64,000 bases of DNA from DMER64 sp041654355. Its GTDB lineage: Bacteria; Bacteroidota; Bacteroidia; Bacteroidales; UBA932. The position numbers were made by a program, and so were the translations under genes. The stretch lies in NCBI GenBank assembly GCA_041654355.1, contig JBAZDQ010000004.1:23844-87843 (forward strand). The letters are read 5' to 3'. Positions 56,001 through 63,788 of the stretch are shown here, piece by piece; the stretch's first letter is position 1, and every line of letters begins with the position of its first letter. The notes under the pieces were generated by a model, which was given only the letters and a program-made list of their open reading frames with translations, made no database searches and was not told where the DNA came from.

Positions 56001-56855
56001 GTTGGCCTTGCTCCCGGATTGTGCCAGCGGAAGGCTTTCATAGGCAAAATAGGAAGTGCGCATGGGCGCCCGGTTTACCTGGCTCAATTCCGGATCCTGC
56101 CATAATGCAACGGGTGCGTAGGTGGGATTGTCAGTGGTAATATAATCCACACCTGAAAGCGTGAAATAATGAATGTCTTCCGGACGGTTTACGGTCCATA
56201 CGTTGACAGTAAGGCCCATCTGTTTTGCTTGCCGGATCCAGTTGGGATTTTCCCGGAGCACCCTCATGTTGTAGTCCAGACCTGAATAGCCCCTTTCTTT
56301 TAATTGTTCCGGGGAGAGTGATCCGCCCAGGTAAGCAACACGGGCAGCAGGCCGGGAAGCGATCACCGTTTCACATGCATGGGAAGAAAAGCTGATGTAT
56401 TCCACTTTGTCGCGGACACCTGCCTGGTCCACCAGTTCCAGGATCCTTGCTACGGCATCTTTTTCCGTGTCTTTTTCCCGGTGGGTTTTTATTTCTATGA
56501 TCAATCTGGTACGTTGCTGTGCAGCAATAAGGGGCAAAATCTCGTCAAGCAATGGAAGGGTTTCTCCGTTGGATAGCGTATGACCTGAAAGATCATTGTA
56601 CGTGCTTTCATCTATACGAACCCCGTTAAGTACCGGATCATGGATCAGTACCACTTTGCCGTCAGTAGTCAGATACACATCAATTTCCACCCCGTAGCAA
56701 CCTGCATTGATGGCATTTTGTACGGAACTTCTGGAATTTTGGGCAGATCCTTCCCGGTTCCAGAAACCGCGATGGGCTATGATGCCCGGTTGCGCCGTTA
56801 AAGAGAAGATCGAAGCCAGAAAGAAGGTTGTTGTAATAATTATTAAACGCAGCAT
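53064..56855 (-). CDS. Fusion of glycerophosphodiester phosphodiesterase and LacZ-type GH2
   Basis: 1263 residues with a signal peptide (1-21). Residues about 22-262 are a GDPD domain with IIAHRG (H28), the metal-binding GVEIDVYLT and the catalytic LIHDP. From about 265 a full-length LacZ-type GH2 follows (DPELSQVNRAPMRTSYFAYE is its usual opening), with acid/base E698 (WSMGNEAG) and nucleophile E762 (CEYAHAMGN) and a C-terminal Bgal_small_N domain. The frame is continuous; no stop or frameshift separates the parts. It is an exported, bifunctional-looking enzyme. With GH97 it probably attacks a galactose- and glycerophosphate-containing polymer or lipid headgroup; the substrate is inference. 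Confidence 0.9.
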   Translation of the reverse strand: MLRLIIITTTFFLASIFSLTAQPGIIAHRGFWNREGSAQNSRSSVQNAINAGCYGVEIDVYLTTDGKVVLIHDPVLNGVRIDESTYNDLSGHTLSNGETLPLLDEILPLIAAQQRTRLIIEIKTHREKDTEKDAVARILELVDQAGVRDKVEYISFSSHACETVIASRPAARVAYLGGSLSPEQLKERGYSGLDYNMRVLRENPNWIRQAKQMGLTVNVWTVNRPEDIHYFTLSGVDYITTDNPTYAPVALWQDPELSQVNRAPMRTSYFAYESLPLAQSGSKANSAMFKDLKGLWKFAWTQDADGGYTDFHQPAYDDRSWDHMPVPGLWELNGYGDPLYLNMGYAWMNQYRSNPPVVPLMNNHTGYYRHTFTLPENWTDKQVFIHLGSVTSNAYLWINGLFVGYSQDSKLEAQFDITPYLNDGENLIALQVYRWCDGTYLEDQDFWRLSGIARDAYLFAREKTHIQDFILNPSLEKNYRQGNLALSATLNKPSADFIVKAELTNPQGLSLGSKILSESGESLFTGNFVVKDVQPWSAELPRLYTLVLSLEDRRTGKTVEYIPWKVGFRSVEIRDAQLLVNGKPVLIKGANRHEMDPSAGYFVSRERMIQDIRLMKQFNINAVRTCHYPNTPLWYELCDLYGIYVVDEANIESHGMGYGEHTLAAREDYLQAHLMRMERMLERDKNHSCIIVWSMGNEAGDGHNFTKGYELLREADVQKRPIQYERATRADISDIFAPMYMGYEGCIRYLENDPQRPLIQCEYAHAMGNSQGGFGRYWEIIRKYPHYQGGFIWDFVDQALFLEKPAGHYIFAYGGDYNRHDASDQNFNCNGLFSPDRKPNPHAMEVAYHYQNVWVHDGDATNGKIRIFNEYFFRDLSHLYMEWELSADGIPVLRGTVNDLNIESQKSRLTDLGYRSSDLLPYGNKELFLNVYFYTKKEEGLLRAGELLSKGQLLIRGPQTRKTDTVSPEKIIVNDHDRNWLIVQAGKMQVEFSKQNGFVASLSFSGREMLLENTFIRPNFWRAPTDNDFGAWLQIKQAAWKDPVMEFKGFSKEKDQLCAEYDLPQLNAKLFMKYSADPRGGLRITQELKTGRLQDEVLDMPALFRFGIRFFTPKQYNSLVYYGRGPGENYPDRKDASFVGLYRQRVEEQFYPYIRPQENGTKTDIRWWQLLDHRGSGMLVDSDSLFSASALHYSQELLDDGPVKHNRHSRDLEEENFTQCSIDLLQMGVACINAWGALPEKQYMLPYGDYSFTCSILDTNKIY

Positions 56856-56899
56856 GTTGTTTTTATTTTGTAAATTGCCGGATCATTTGACATTCTGAT

Positions 56900-57487
56900 A
56901 TGCGAATATACGACATTTCCCAGGAAATATTCAGCGGTGCCATATTCAAAGGAGACCCGGTCCCCGCGGCCATCCCGCTATCCCGTATAAAAGACGGATC
57001 CCCGTACAACCTGTCCTCGGTGTCAATGTGTCTGCACAGTGCGACGCATATTGATGCGCCTTCCCATTATATAGAAGATGGCAAGACCGTTGACCAGGTA
57101 CCACTGGAGTATTGCATAGGCCCGTGTATGGTCTTAACCGCTAATGGTCCTATTGATGAAGGTTATCTTTCCCCTTTGTTGGGCAGGGGGGTAAAGCGCC
57201 TGTTATTCAAGGGAAAAGGCTGGTTGACACTTAAGGCAGCCCTGGCTCTGGCAGAAAGCGAGATCATATTGGTTGGAACAGAGAGCCAGACAGTAGGACA
57301 CGGTAACCAGACAGATGAAGTACACCGCACCTTGCTGGAAAGCGATATGGTTATCCTGGAAGGGCTGGTCTTACAGGATGTCCCTGAAGGCAACTATTAC
57401 CTGGCTTCACTGCCGCTCAAATTCGGAGGAATGGAAGGTTCTCCCTGCCGTGCGGTTCTTATGGATTATCTTCCGGGATCGGATTAA
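56900..57487 (+). CDS. Cyclase-family metal-dependent hydrolase (kynurenine-formamidase-like)
   Basis: 195 residues. The family's metal motif HxGTHxDxPxH is present as LHSATHIDAPSHYIEDGKTV, with Gly-Thr replaced by Ala-Thr. No signal peptide is seen, so it is cytoplasmic. Kynurenine formamidase is the best-known function, but no tryptophan-degradation genes are near and many members have other or unknown amide/ester substrates. It is divergent from the GDPD-GH2 gene and its stop overlaps that of galM. Confidence 0.85.
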   Translation: MRIYDISQEIFSGAIFKGDPVPAAIPLSRIKDGSPYNLSSVSMCLHSATHIDAPSHYIEDGKTVDQVPLEYCIGPCMVLTANGPIDEGYLSPLLGRGVKRLLFKGKGWLTLKAALALAESEIILVGTESQTVGHGNQTDEVHRTLLESDMVILEGLVLQDVPEGNYYLASLPLKFGGMEGSPCRAVLMDYLPGSD

Positions 57488-58536
57488 CGGGTCCCGAAAT
57501 CGTACTCAATTTTCTGCAAATACAATTCTCCCGGTTTTAAAACACAATCGGGATATTCCGGATGATTGGGACTGTCCGGGTAATTCTGGCATTCCAGGGC
57601 CACTGCGTGACGGTTTTTGTGAGGGATCCCGTTCTTCCCGTTCCCATTGCCATCCAGCCAGTTCCCGGTATAAACCTGGATTCCGGGCTGGGTAGTACGA
57701 ATTGTAAGGGTGCGTCCGCTTGCCGGATCTTGTAAAAAGGCAGCTTGTTGCATGGTTCCGTCACTCAGGGGCAGACACCAGCAATGGTCGTAGCCGTTGC
57801 CTATGCGTAATTGTTCGTTGTCCGTACCTATATCCCTGCCTATGGGTTTTGGATCCCTGAAATCGAAGGGAGTTCCTTCCACAGGGGCAGGTGCTCCCAG
57901 TGGAATGCTTGTTTTATCAACGGGGAGGTATTTCTCTGCATTGATTTGCAGAAGATGGTCGTAGACAGGAGCGATGCCTTCTCCCGCCAGGTTAAAATAG
58001 GTGTGACTGGTCAGGTTGATGAGTGTGGGCAGATCGGTTATGGCGCGAAGTTCCAGGGTCAGTACGTTGTTTTCATTCCACCGGAAAGTAGCTGTTACCT
58101 GCATGTTCCCCGGGTAATTCTCTTCTCCGTGGGGACTGGCATAAGTAAAGGAAACGGCCTCATCTCCTTCTTCTATGCGTGAAACCCATACCTGTTGACA
58201 CATGGATTGCGGTCCGCCGTGAAGGTGGTTTGGTCCGTTGTTTACCGCCAGTTGATAGGCCTTTCCATTCAGGGTAAACATTCCCCGGGCAATACGATTG
58301 GCGTAACGTCCTACCGTCTTACCGAAATACGGAGGGTCCAGGAAATAATGCATGATGTCTTCATATCCGGGGACTACATCTTTCACTATCCCGTTGCGAT
58401 CGGGAACACCAATGCCCATAACTGTGGCTCCAATGTTACAAAGTTCTACATAAGCTCCGTTTTTGTTGGATAATTTATAACTGACAATAGCTTCTCCCTT
58501 TGGAGAATAACCTTGAATATGCTGGGTTGCTTCCAT
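57484..58536 (-). CDS. galM: Aldose 1-epimerase (galactose mutarotase)
   Basis: 350 residues without a signal peptide. The catalytic landmarks are NGPNHLHGG, the SHTYFNLAG histidine, and the glutamate of ALECQNYPDSPNHPEYP. It interconverts alpha and beta anomers of galactose or glucose. Standing beside two galactosidase-type hydrolases it fits utilisation of released galactose, although galK and galT are not in the window. Its stop overlaps that of the cyclase gene by 4 bp. Confidence 0.94.
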   Translation of the reverse strand: MEATQHIQGYSPKGEAIVSYKLSNKNGAYVELCNIGATVMGIGVPDRNGIVKDVVPGYEDIMHYFLDPPYFGKTVGRYANRIARGMFTLNGKAYQLAVNNGPNHLHGGPQSMCQQVWVSRIEEGDEAVSFTYASPHGEENYPGNMQVTATFRWNENNVLTLELRAITDLPTLINLTSHTYFNLAGEGIAPVYDHLLQINAEKYLPVDKTSIPLGAPAPVEGTPFDFRDPKPIGRDIGTDNEQLRIGNGYDHCWCLPLSDGTMQQAAFLQDPASGRTLTIRTTQPGIQVYTGNWLDGNGNGKNGIPHKNRHAVALECQNYPDSPNHPEYPDCVLKPGELYLQKIEYDFGTR

Positions 58537-58559
58537 AATGCTGTTTATTGTGAGAACCG

Positions 58560-58567
58560 TAAAGATA
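58560..58567 (-). promoter_or_regulatory. Probable promoter -7 box of galM
   Basis: TAtcTTTa on the minus strand has one mismatch to consensus, 23 nt before the ATG. It is 20 nt from the opposing box of the lipase-like gene. Confidence 0.45.
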
Positions 58568-58587
58568 AGAATAATGTCATATTTTCT

Positions 58588-58595
58588 TAAATTTG
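58588..58595 (+). promoter_or_regulatory. Promoter -7 box of the lipase-like gene
   Basis: TAaaTTTG, exact consensus, 23 nt before the ATG at 58619. Confidence 0.65.
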
Positions 58596-58618
58596 CTTTT
58601 ATTACTATAGTTTAAAAA

Positions 58619-59815
58619 ATGAAAAAAGTCCTAGTTGTTTTTTCTCTGTGCCTGGGCGTTTTGCTGTATTCCTGCCAACCGTACCAGGATGCTCCGGCAG
58701 AAAATCGCTACCTGGCCGGCGTTCACCGGATGGTTGACCTGAACATTGATGAGCTTTATGATTCTTTTGGAGTTGAGGATTATCCCGAGATTACTTCCAA
58801 ACTGGAGTATATCATTTCAAGCCGGATTTTCAGGGCTGTGGTGATCACTTACCATACAACCGATCCGCAGGGCAACCCGGTTATAGCGGACGGTACTCTG
58901 TATTATCCCCTGGACCGGGATATCAAAGGTGTTGTGGAAATGTCCGGGATTGCCCATATGAACAAAAACGGGGGCTCATCCGAAGACATCCCTGTGTTGG
59001 AAGCCCTTCCGGTACTGGCCGGTTACGCCGTAATCCTGCCCGATATGATCGGCTACGGAAAATACGGGAACACCAAAGAGTTGTATCATCCTTTTATGAT
59101 GATAGACAACCTGGGCAAAACCGCATGGGATATGCGCCAGGCAGCTACTGAATTTTTTGCCGGGTTGGGTTACCGAATCCCCCAAAAAACGGTTATTTCC
59201 GGGTATTCATACGGAGGTGGGGTAGGACTGGCCGTTGCTCGCTATTACCAGGAACATCATCCGCTTGAGGTCTCTGTGGAACGGGTAATAGTGGGCGGAG
59301 GTGCTTACGATCTGAATGCCACTTTTGACGGGTTCGCCAAACATCCAATATGTGTGTACCCGCTTTTACCCGGTATCATTATGTCCCTTGACCATTATTA
59401 CGGGCTGGATCTGGATTACAGCCGGATTTTCAGGGGCCCGTTGGTTGACAATTATAAAGAATGGTATGACAGAACCCGGAATGCCAGTGGCCTTATAGCC
59501 TTGATATCTGACGATATGCGCAATTACATGCACCCCGATTTTTTTAAACCGCGTGAAGAAAGAAATGCCGAGTTCCAAAAGATCCAACCCGTGCTGGATA
59601 TGAACTCGGCTGTTGACGGGTGGGTTCCCCGCATGCCCATATACATATTTCACAGTACCGAAGACCAATATGTTCCGGTTGAAGCTGCCGAATATGCATA
59701 CAGGGAATTCAAAAAGAACGGTGCCTATGTGCAATATCAATCGGGCCCGGGGACACATGCTGACTGGGGAGTAAAGGCATTTGCCCCTTTGTTGTTGTAC
59801 CTGGCGGTACAGTAA
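58619..59815 (+). CDS. Alpha/beta-hydrolase lipoprotein (secretory lipase-like)
   Basis: 398 residues. A lipoprotein signal ends at LYSC (Cys18). The alpha/beta hydrolase nucleophile elbow is GYSYGG with Ser197; the acid is probably in HSTEDQYVP and the histidine in GTHADW near the C-terminus. It resembles the secretory-lipase/prolyl-oligopeptidase-like esterases of Bacteroidota. The substrate is unknown, but a lipase or feruloyl/acyl-esterase role would suit an envelope location. It ends 3 bp before the convergent pepT gene. Confidence 0.85.
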   Translation: MKKVLVVFSLCLGVLLYSCQPYQDAPAENRYLAGVHRMVDLNIDELYDSFGVEDYPEITSKLEYIISSRIFRAVVITYHTTDPQGNPVIADGTLYYPLDRDIKGVVEMSGIAHMNKNGGSSEDIPVLEALPVLAGYAVILPDMIGYGKYGNTKELYHPFMMIDNLGKTAWDMRQAATEFFAGLGYRIPQKTVISGYSYGGGVGLAVARYYQEHHPLEVSVERVIVGGGAYDLNATFDGFAKHPICVYPLLPGIIMSLDHYYGLDLDYSRIFRGPLVDNYKEWYDRTRNASGLIALISDDMRNYMHPDFFKPREERNAEFQKIQPVLDMNSAVDGWVPRMPIYIFHSTEDQYVPVEAAEYAYREFKKNGAYVQYQSGPGTHADWGVKAFAPLLLYLAVQ

Positions 59816-59818
59816 AAT

Positions 59819-61051
59819 TTATCGTTTTGATACCGTATATTCGGCTATAATGCGCAAAACAACGTGTGCCGCTTTTTCCATACTTTCCAGGGGGAGGTAT
59901 TCCATTTTGCCGTGAAAATTATGCCCGCCGGCAAAGATGTTTGGACAGGGCAATCCGCGGTAAGACAACTGAGCCCCGTCTGTTCCTCCCCGGATGGGAT
60001 GAACTATAGGTGTTATGCTTTCGGCCTTTATCGCACGGATCGCTTTGTCTACTATGTGCATATGCGGTTCAATTTGTTTGCGCATGTTGTAATACTGGTC
60101 CTTTAATTCCAGGGCGACGCATTTTGGTCCGTATTTTTTATTAAGAAAATCAACAACCTCTTTAATAAGTCCCTTTTTCTGTTCGAATTTATCAGGATCA
60201 TGATCCCTTATGATATAATTCATCTGTGCTTCTTCCACCGTTCCCCGGAATGAGGTGATGTGATAAAAACCCTCATAATCCCGGGTGAATTCCGGCCTTT
60301 GTTCCACCGGAAGCATGTTGTTCAGTTCCGTTCCAATGATCAGGGCGTTGATCATTTTGTCTTTGGCATAACCGGGATGGATGTTCCGGCCCTGTATATG
60401 GATGTTTGCCGCAGCTGCATTGAAGTTTTCATATTCCATTTCTCCAAGCTGTCCGCCATCTATGGTATAGGCATATTTTGCCCCGAATTTTTCTACATCG
60501 AATTTGGCTACACCGCGTCCAATTTCTTCGTCCGGAGTAAAGGCGATCTTGACGGGACCGTGTTTAACCTGTGGATGTTCCATCAGGTACTGGGCTGCCC
60601 ACATGATGGCGGCCACGCCGGCTTTATCGTCTGCTCCCAGCAGTGTGGTACCGTCTGTGGTGATGATGGTCTGTCCTTTGTACAGGAGCAATTCGGGGAA
60701 TTCTGCTGGGTCCAGGTACAAATCCTTTTCTTTATTCAAAAGGATTCGTTTTCCGTCATAATCCGGGAAGATCTGCGGGTTGATATCATTCCCGGGGGCG
60801 TCGGGCGAAGTATCTACATGCGCAATAAAGCCCACGGCCGGAATATCCCCGGGAGTGTTCGAAGGGATGGACGCCATAACGTACCCGAATTCATCCAGGT
60901 GCACATCGGCTATGCCCATTTTTTTTAACTCGGCAAGAAGGAGTTCCAGCAAAGCGAATTGTTTTGCCGTACTGGGCTGGCTTTCGGACATGGGATCAGA
61001 AGCCGTGTCAAAGGAAACATATCTAAGAAATTTATCCAGTATTTTTTCCAT
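59819..61051 (-). CDS. pepT: Peptidase T (tripeptidase)
   Basis: 410 residues, M20B family. Metal-site motifs are visible: VGFIAHVDTSPDAPG, LLGADDKAGVA, AFTPDEEIGRG and YTIDGGQLGE, with the C-terminal HPIRGGTDGAQLS. A cytoplasmic Zn tripeptidase that releases N-terminal residues from tripeptides. It is 11 bp behind the OPT transporter gene, so imported peptides are probably passed to it. Confidence 0.95.
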   Translation of the reverse strand: MEKILDKFLRYVSFDTASDPMSESQPSTAKQFALLELLLAELKKMGIADVHLDEFGYVMASIPSNTPGDIPAVGFIAHVDTSPDAPGNDINPQIFPDYDGKRILLNKEKDLYLDPAEFPELLLYKGQTIITTDGTTLLGADDKAGVAAIMWAAQYLMEHPQVKHGPVKIAFTPDEEIGRGVAKFDVEKFGAKYAYTIDGGQLGEMEYENFNAAAANIHIQGRNIHPGYAKDKMINALIIGTELNNMLPVEQRPEFTRDYEGFYHITSFRGTVEEAQMNYIIRDHDPDKFEQKKGLIKEVVDFLNKKYGPKCVALELKDQYYNMRKQIEPHMHIVDKAIRAIKAESITPIVHPIRGGTDGAQLSYRGLPCPNIFAGGHNFHGKMEYLPLESMEKAAHVVLRIIAEYTVSKR

Positions 61052-61062
61052 AGTATAATTTT

Positions 61063-63066
61063 TTATTTTTGTTTTCCGGCTTTCATACTACTGAGGGCCA
61101 GGTATATGATTATTCCGGCATAGGCTGCCAGGGCAAGTGCCTGGGCTGCTGACGATCCCTGCCATTGTGAGTTGACCAGGTTAACCCCGGCAAAGCGCAT
61201 GACAGCACTGACCACACCCATGAGGGCGCCCCCGGCAATGAATCCCGAAGCAAGCAGGGTTCCGCGGTCTTTACGTTCTTCATTTACGTTTTTGTCTTTA
61301 CTGCGCGTGGAAACATACCAGGCAATCGCTCCGCCCACCAATAAAGGAAGGTTGAGTTCCAGGGGAATGAACATACCCAGGGAAAAGGCCAGAGCCGGTA
61401 TCTTGAATACGGTCAACAGGATGGCAATAATACCTCCTATCCCGTAAAGGAGCCAGGGGGCTCCTCCCCCGGACATGAGCGGTTCAATCACGGCTGCCAT
61501 GGCATTTGCCTGCGGGGCAACCAATGCGTTTTCGCCTGTAAATCCGTATGTTTTGTTCAGTACAATCATGACACCGCCAACTGTGGCAGCGGCCACCAGT
61601 GTGCCGGCAAATTTCCAGATCTGTTGTTTAAAGGGTGATGAACCCAGCCAGTACCCGATCTTCAGGTCTGTTATAAAGGATCCGGACACAGCCAGTGCCG
61701 TACATACCACCCCGCCGATGATCAGTGCGGCAGTCATCCCTGCCGTTCCTTTCAACCCGGCAGCCACCATAATTACCGAAGCCAGGATAAGGGTCATGAG
61801 TGTCATACCGCTTACCGGGTTGGTCCCCACGATAGCAATGGCATTGGCCGCTACGGTTGTGAACAGGAAGGCTATCACGGCTACCACTACAAGAGCTATG
61901 ATGGCATGCCACAGGTTGAAGTCAAGAACCCCAAAGTAGAAAAAAACAAAAGTCAGGGCCAGAGTTATCAGCGTGCCAATGACAATGATCTTCATGGAAA
62001 GGTCGCGCTGGGTACGTACCGCCAGTGCTTCTGCAGAGTTCTTTTTTCCGCCGAGTTCCTTTTTGGCCATCATCAAAGCCGATTTGATAGTCCCCGAGGC
62101 TTTTATGATCCCGATGATCCCGGCCACTGCAATGCCGCCGATCCCGATGTGCCTGGCATACCCTGTGAAGATCTCCTCGGGACTCATTTGTCCGATAGTC
62201 TGAAGGACTCCGCTTCCCATCAGGTCAATGACCTGTTCTCCCCAGATAAGGTTCATCAGGGGGATGATCCCGAACCAGACCAGGAAAGAACCGCAACAGA
62301 TGATAAATGCGTATTTCAGTCCGATGATATACCCCAGGCCGAGTACGGCGGCACTCACGTTCAATTTTCCCACCAGTTTGGCCTTATCGGCAAGGGCAAC
62401 CCCCCAAGGGATTACCCGGGTGGTGAATACTTCGCTCCACCATCCGAAGGTGGAGACTATGAAATCGTAAAGTCCGCCTATCAGCCCGCTGATGAGCAGG
62501 TATCGTGCGCTTTTGCCTCCCGTTTCCCCGCTGACCAGCACCTGTGTAGATGCTGTGGCTTCCGGGAACGGGAATTTGCCGTGCATGTCCTTTACAAAAT
62601 ATTTACGGAACGGAATTATGAACAGGATCCCCAGGATGCCCCCTAACAGGGAACTGAAGAAGATTTTCATAAAATCCACCGATATAGCCGGGTATTTGTC
62701 CTGTAGGATGTACATGGCCGGAAGGGTGAATATGGCACCGGCTACCACTCCGCCTGAACAACCTCCAATGGACTGGATAATCACGTTTTCGCCCAGGGCA
62801 TTTTTCCGTTTCAGCGCCGAAGAAAGGCCGACGGCAATTATGGCAATGGGGATAGCGGCTTCAAAGACCTGTCCTACTTTCAGGCCCAGGTAAGCCGCTG
62901 CGGCCGAGAACAGGACGGTCATTAAAAGGCCAATAACGACAGACCAGAAAGTAACTTCCGGGTATTTCCTGTGTGGCGACATAAGGGGCTCGTAAGATTC
63001 GCCCGGTTTTAATTCCCTGTAAGCGTTATCGGGAAGTTTTACGGGTTTGTTTTCCGGTGATTTCAT
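61063..63066 (-). CDS. OPT-family oligopeptide transporter
   Basis: 667 residues with about 14-16 membrane segments. Typical OPT features are VIIQSIGGCSGGVVAGAIFT near the N-terminus and the NPVSGMTLMTL motif. It should import oligopeptides (or metal chelates) with protons. It starts within the last 41 bp of the M15 peptidase gene and precedes pepT, making a cleavage-import-hydrolysis series. Confidence 0.9.
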   Translation of the reverse strand: MKSPENKPVKLPDNAYRELKPGESYEPLMSPHRKYPEVTFWSVVIGLLMTVLFSAAAAYLGLKVGQVFEAAIPIAIIAVGLSSALKRKNALGENVIIQSIGGCSGGVVAGAIFTLPAMYILQDKYPAISVDFMKIFFSSLLGGILGILFIIPFRKYFVKDMHGKFPFPEATASTQVLVSGETGGKSARYLLISGLIGGLYDFIVSTFGWWSEVFTTRVIPWGVALADKAKLVGKLNVSAAVLGLGYIIGLKYAFIICCGSFLVWFGIIPLMNLIWGEQVIDLMGSGVLQTIGQMSPEEIFTGYARHIGIGGIAVAGIIGIIKASGTIKSALMMAKKELGGKKNSAEALAVRTQRDLSMKIIVIGTLITLALTFVFFYFGVLDFNLWHAIIALVVVAVIAFLFTTVAANAIAIVGTNPVSGMTLMTLILASVIMVAAGLKGTAGMTAALIIGGVVCTALAVSGSFITDLKIGYWLGSSPFKQQIWKFAGTLVAAATVGGVMIVLNKTYGFTGENALVAPQANAMAAVIEPLMSGGGAPWLLYGIGGIIAILLTVFKIPALAFSLGMFIPLELNLPLLVGGAIAWYVSTRSKDKNVNEERKDRGTLLASGFIAGGALMGVVSAVMRFAGVNLVNSQWQGSSAAQALALAAYAGIIIYLALSSMKAGKQK

Positions 63067-63706
63067 GATATTCTTCCAGTGTAATTTTATTTTGATATAT
63101 ATAGGTAGCTGTTTTTTTCCCTACGTACCGGTAGTGCCAGGGCTCATAACGGTAGCCCGTGATGTGTTCTTTTCCCTTGGGATACCTTTCAATAAAGCCG
63201 AAACGGTGTGCATGTTCTTTTAACCAGGCTGCTTCCGGGGTGTTTCCAAAGGAATAATGTACGCTGTTGATGTCTGTGGTCAGCCCGGTCTGGTGTTCCG
63301 AGTGTCCGGGACGTGCGGAAAATTGTTCGGCGTTTGTCAGGCCGCTGCGCATGACCGCATTTTCAAACAGCTCCTGCTGCACGGTGTCTGACCTGTAGGC
63401 CGACCTGTTCCAGAGCGTAATGCTGTCTTTGGCCGCGCGGCGGCACATGTTGGCAAAAGCCGAGGCAGCTTCTTTACGCAACAGGTTCATTGCTCCGCGG
63501 TTGTATGCTTCGTCTATGGGGACAAGGTCTCCGGAACGGTATCCTTCGGGAAGTTTACGGTTTTTATTTACCAGGATGAGAATTCCTGCGGAAGTGTCTG
63601 CTTCTGTTATGTTTACATAACCGTTAGTTCGCTGTTGTGCGATGGTGCCCGGGAACGAAGAAAAGACTTGTATATACAGTAAACACAGCAAAAACAGTTT
63701 CATCAT
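63026..63706 (-). CDS. M15 family D-alanyl-D-alanine carboxypeptidase (VanY-like)
   Basis: 226 residues with a signal peptide (about 1-23, FPGTIAQ). Zinc-ligand motifs are SEHQTGLTTDI and YEPWHYRYVG, the VanY/DdpX pattern. It cleaves a terminal D-amino acid from peptidoglycan peptides in the periplasm. It heads the operon M15-OPT-pepT. The next gene starts in its last 41 bp. No good promoter is visible; a one-mismatch box (TAatTTcG) stands 1 nt from the ATG, too close to be credible. Confidence 0.88.
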   Translation of the reverse strand: MMKLFLLCLLYIQVFSSFPGTIAQQRTNGYVNITEADTSAGILILVNKNRKLPEGYRSGDLVPIDEAYNRGAMNLLRKEAASAFANMCRRAAKDSITLWNRSAYRSDTVQQELFENAVMRSGLTNAEQFSARPGHSEHQTGLTTDINSVHYSFGNTPEAAWLKEHAHRFGFIERYPKGKEHITGYRYEPWHYRYVGKKTATYIYQNKITLEEYHEITGKQTRKTSR

Positions 63707-63735
63707 GCGAAATTAAGGAAATATTTGTACAAAAA

Positions 63736-63766
63736 TTTGCGAATTATGGAAAATCATTTACCTTTG
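63736..63766 (+). promoter_or_regulatory. Consensus promoter of the rRNA gene
   Basis: TTTG (63736-63739), exactly 19 nt, then TAccTTTG (63759-63766): a perfect match to the Bacteroidota consensus, about 180 nt before the 23S 5' end. No 16S gene intervenes. Confidence 0.85.
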
Positions 63767-63770
63767 CAGC

Positions 63771-63788
63771 CCGTTTGAAAATAAACGG
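63771..63788 (+). other. Short hairpin at the start of the rRNA leader
   Basis: CCGTTT and AAACGG form a 6-bp stem with a 6-nt loop, starting 5 nt after the -7 box and so at about the expected transcript start. It could protect the 5' end or take part in leader function. The rest of the leader (to about 63948) has no tRNA and no recognisable gene. Confidence 0.5.

Noticed and set aside
53064..56855. Reading the GDPD and GH2 parts as two separate genes
   Set aside because: There is one continuous frame with one signal peptide at the start, no internal stop, and no start codon with a promoter between the domains.
56856..56899. Back-to-back promoters between GDPD-GH2 and the cyclase
   Set aside because: Neither strand has a TAnnTTTG box at one mismatch or less in a sensible position, so no promoter is reported here.
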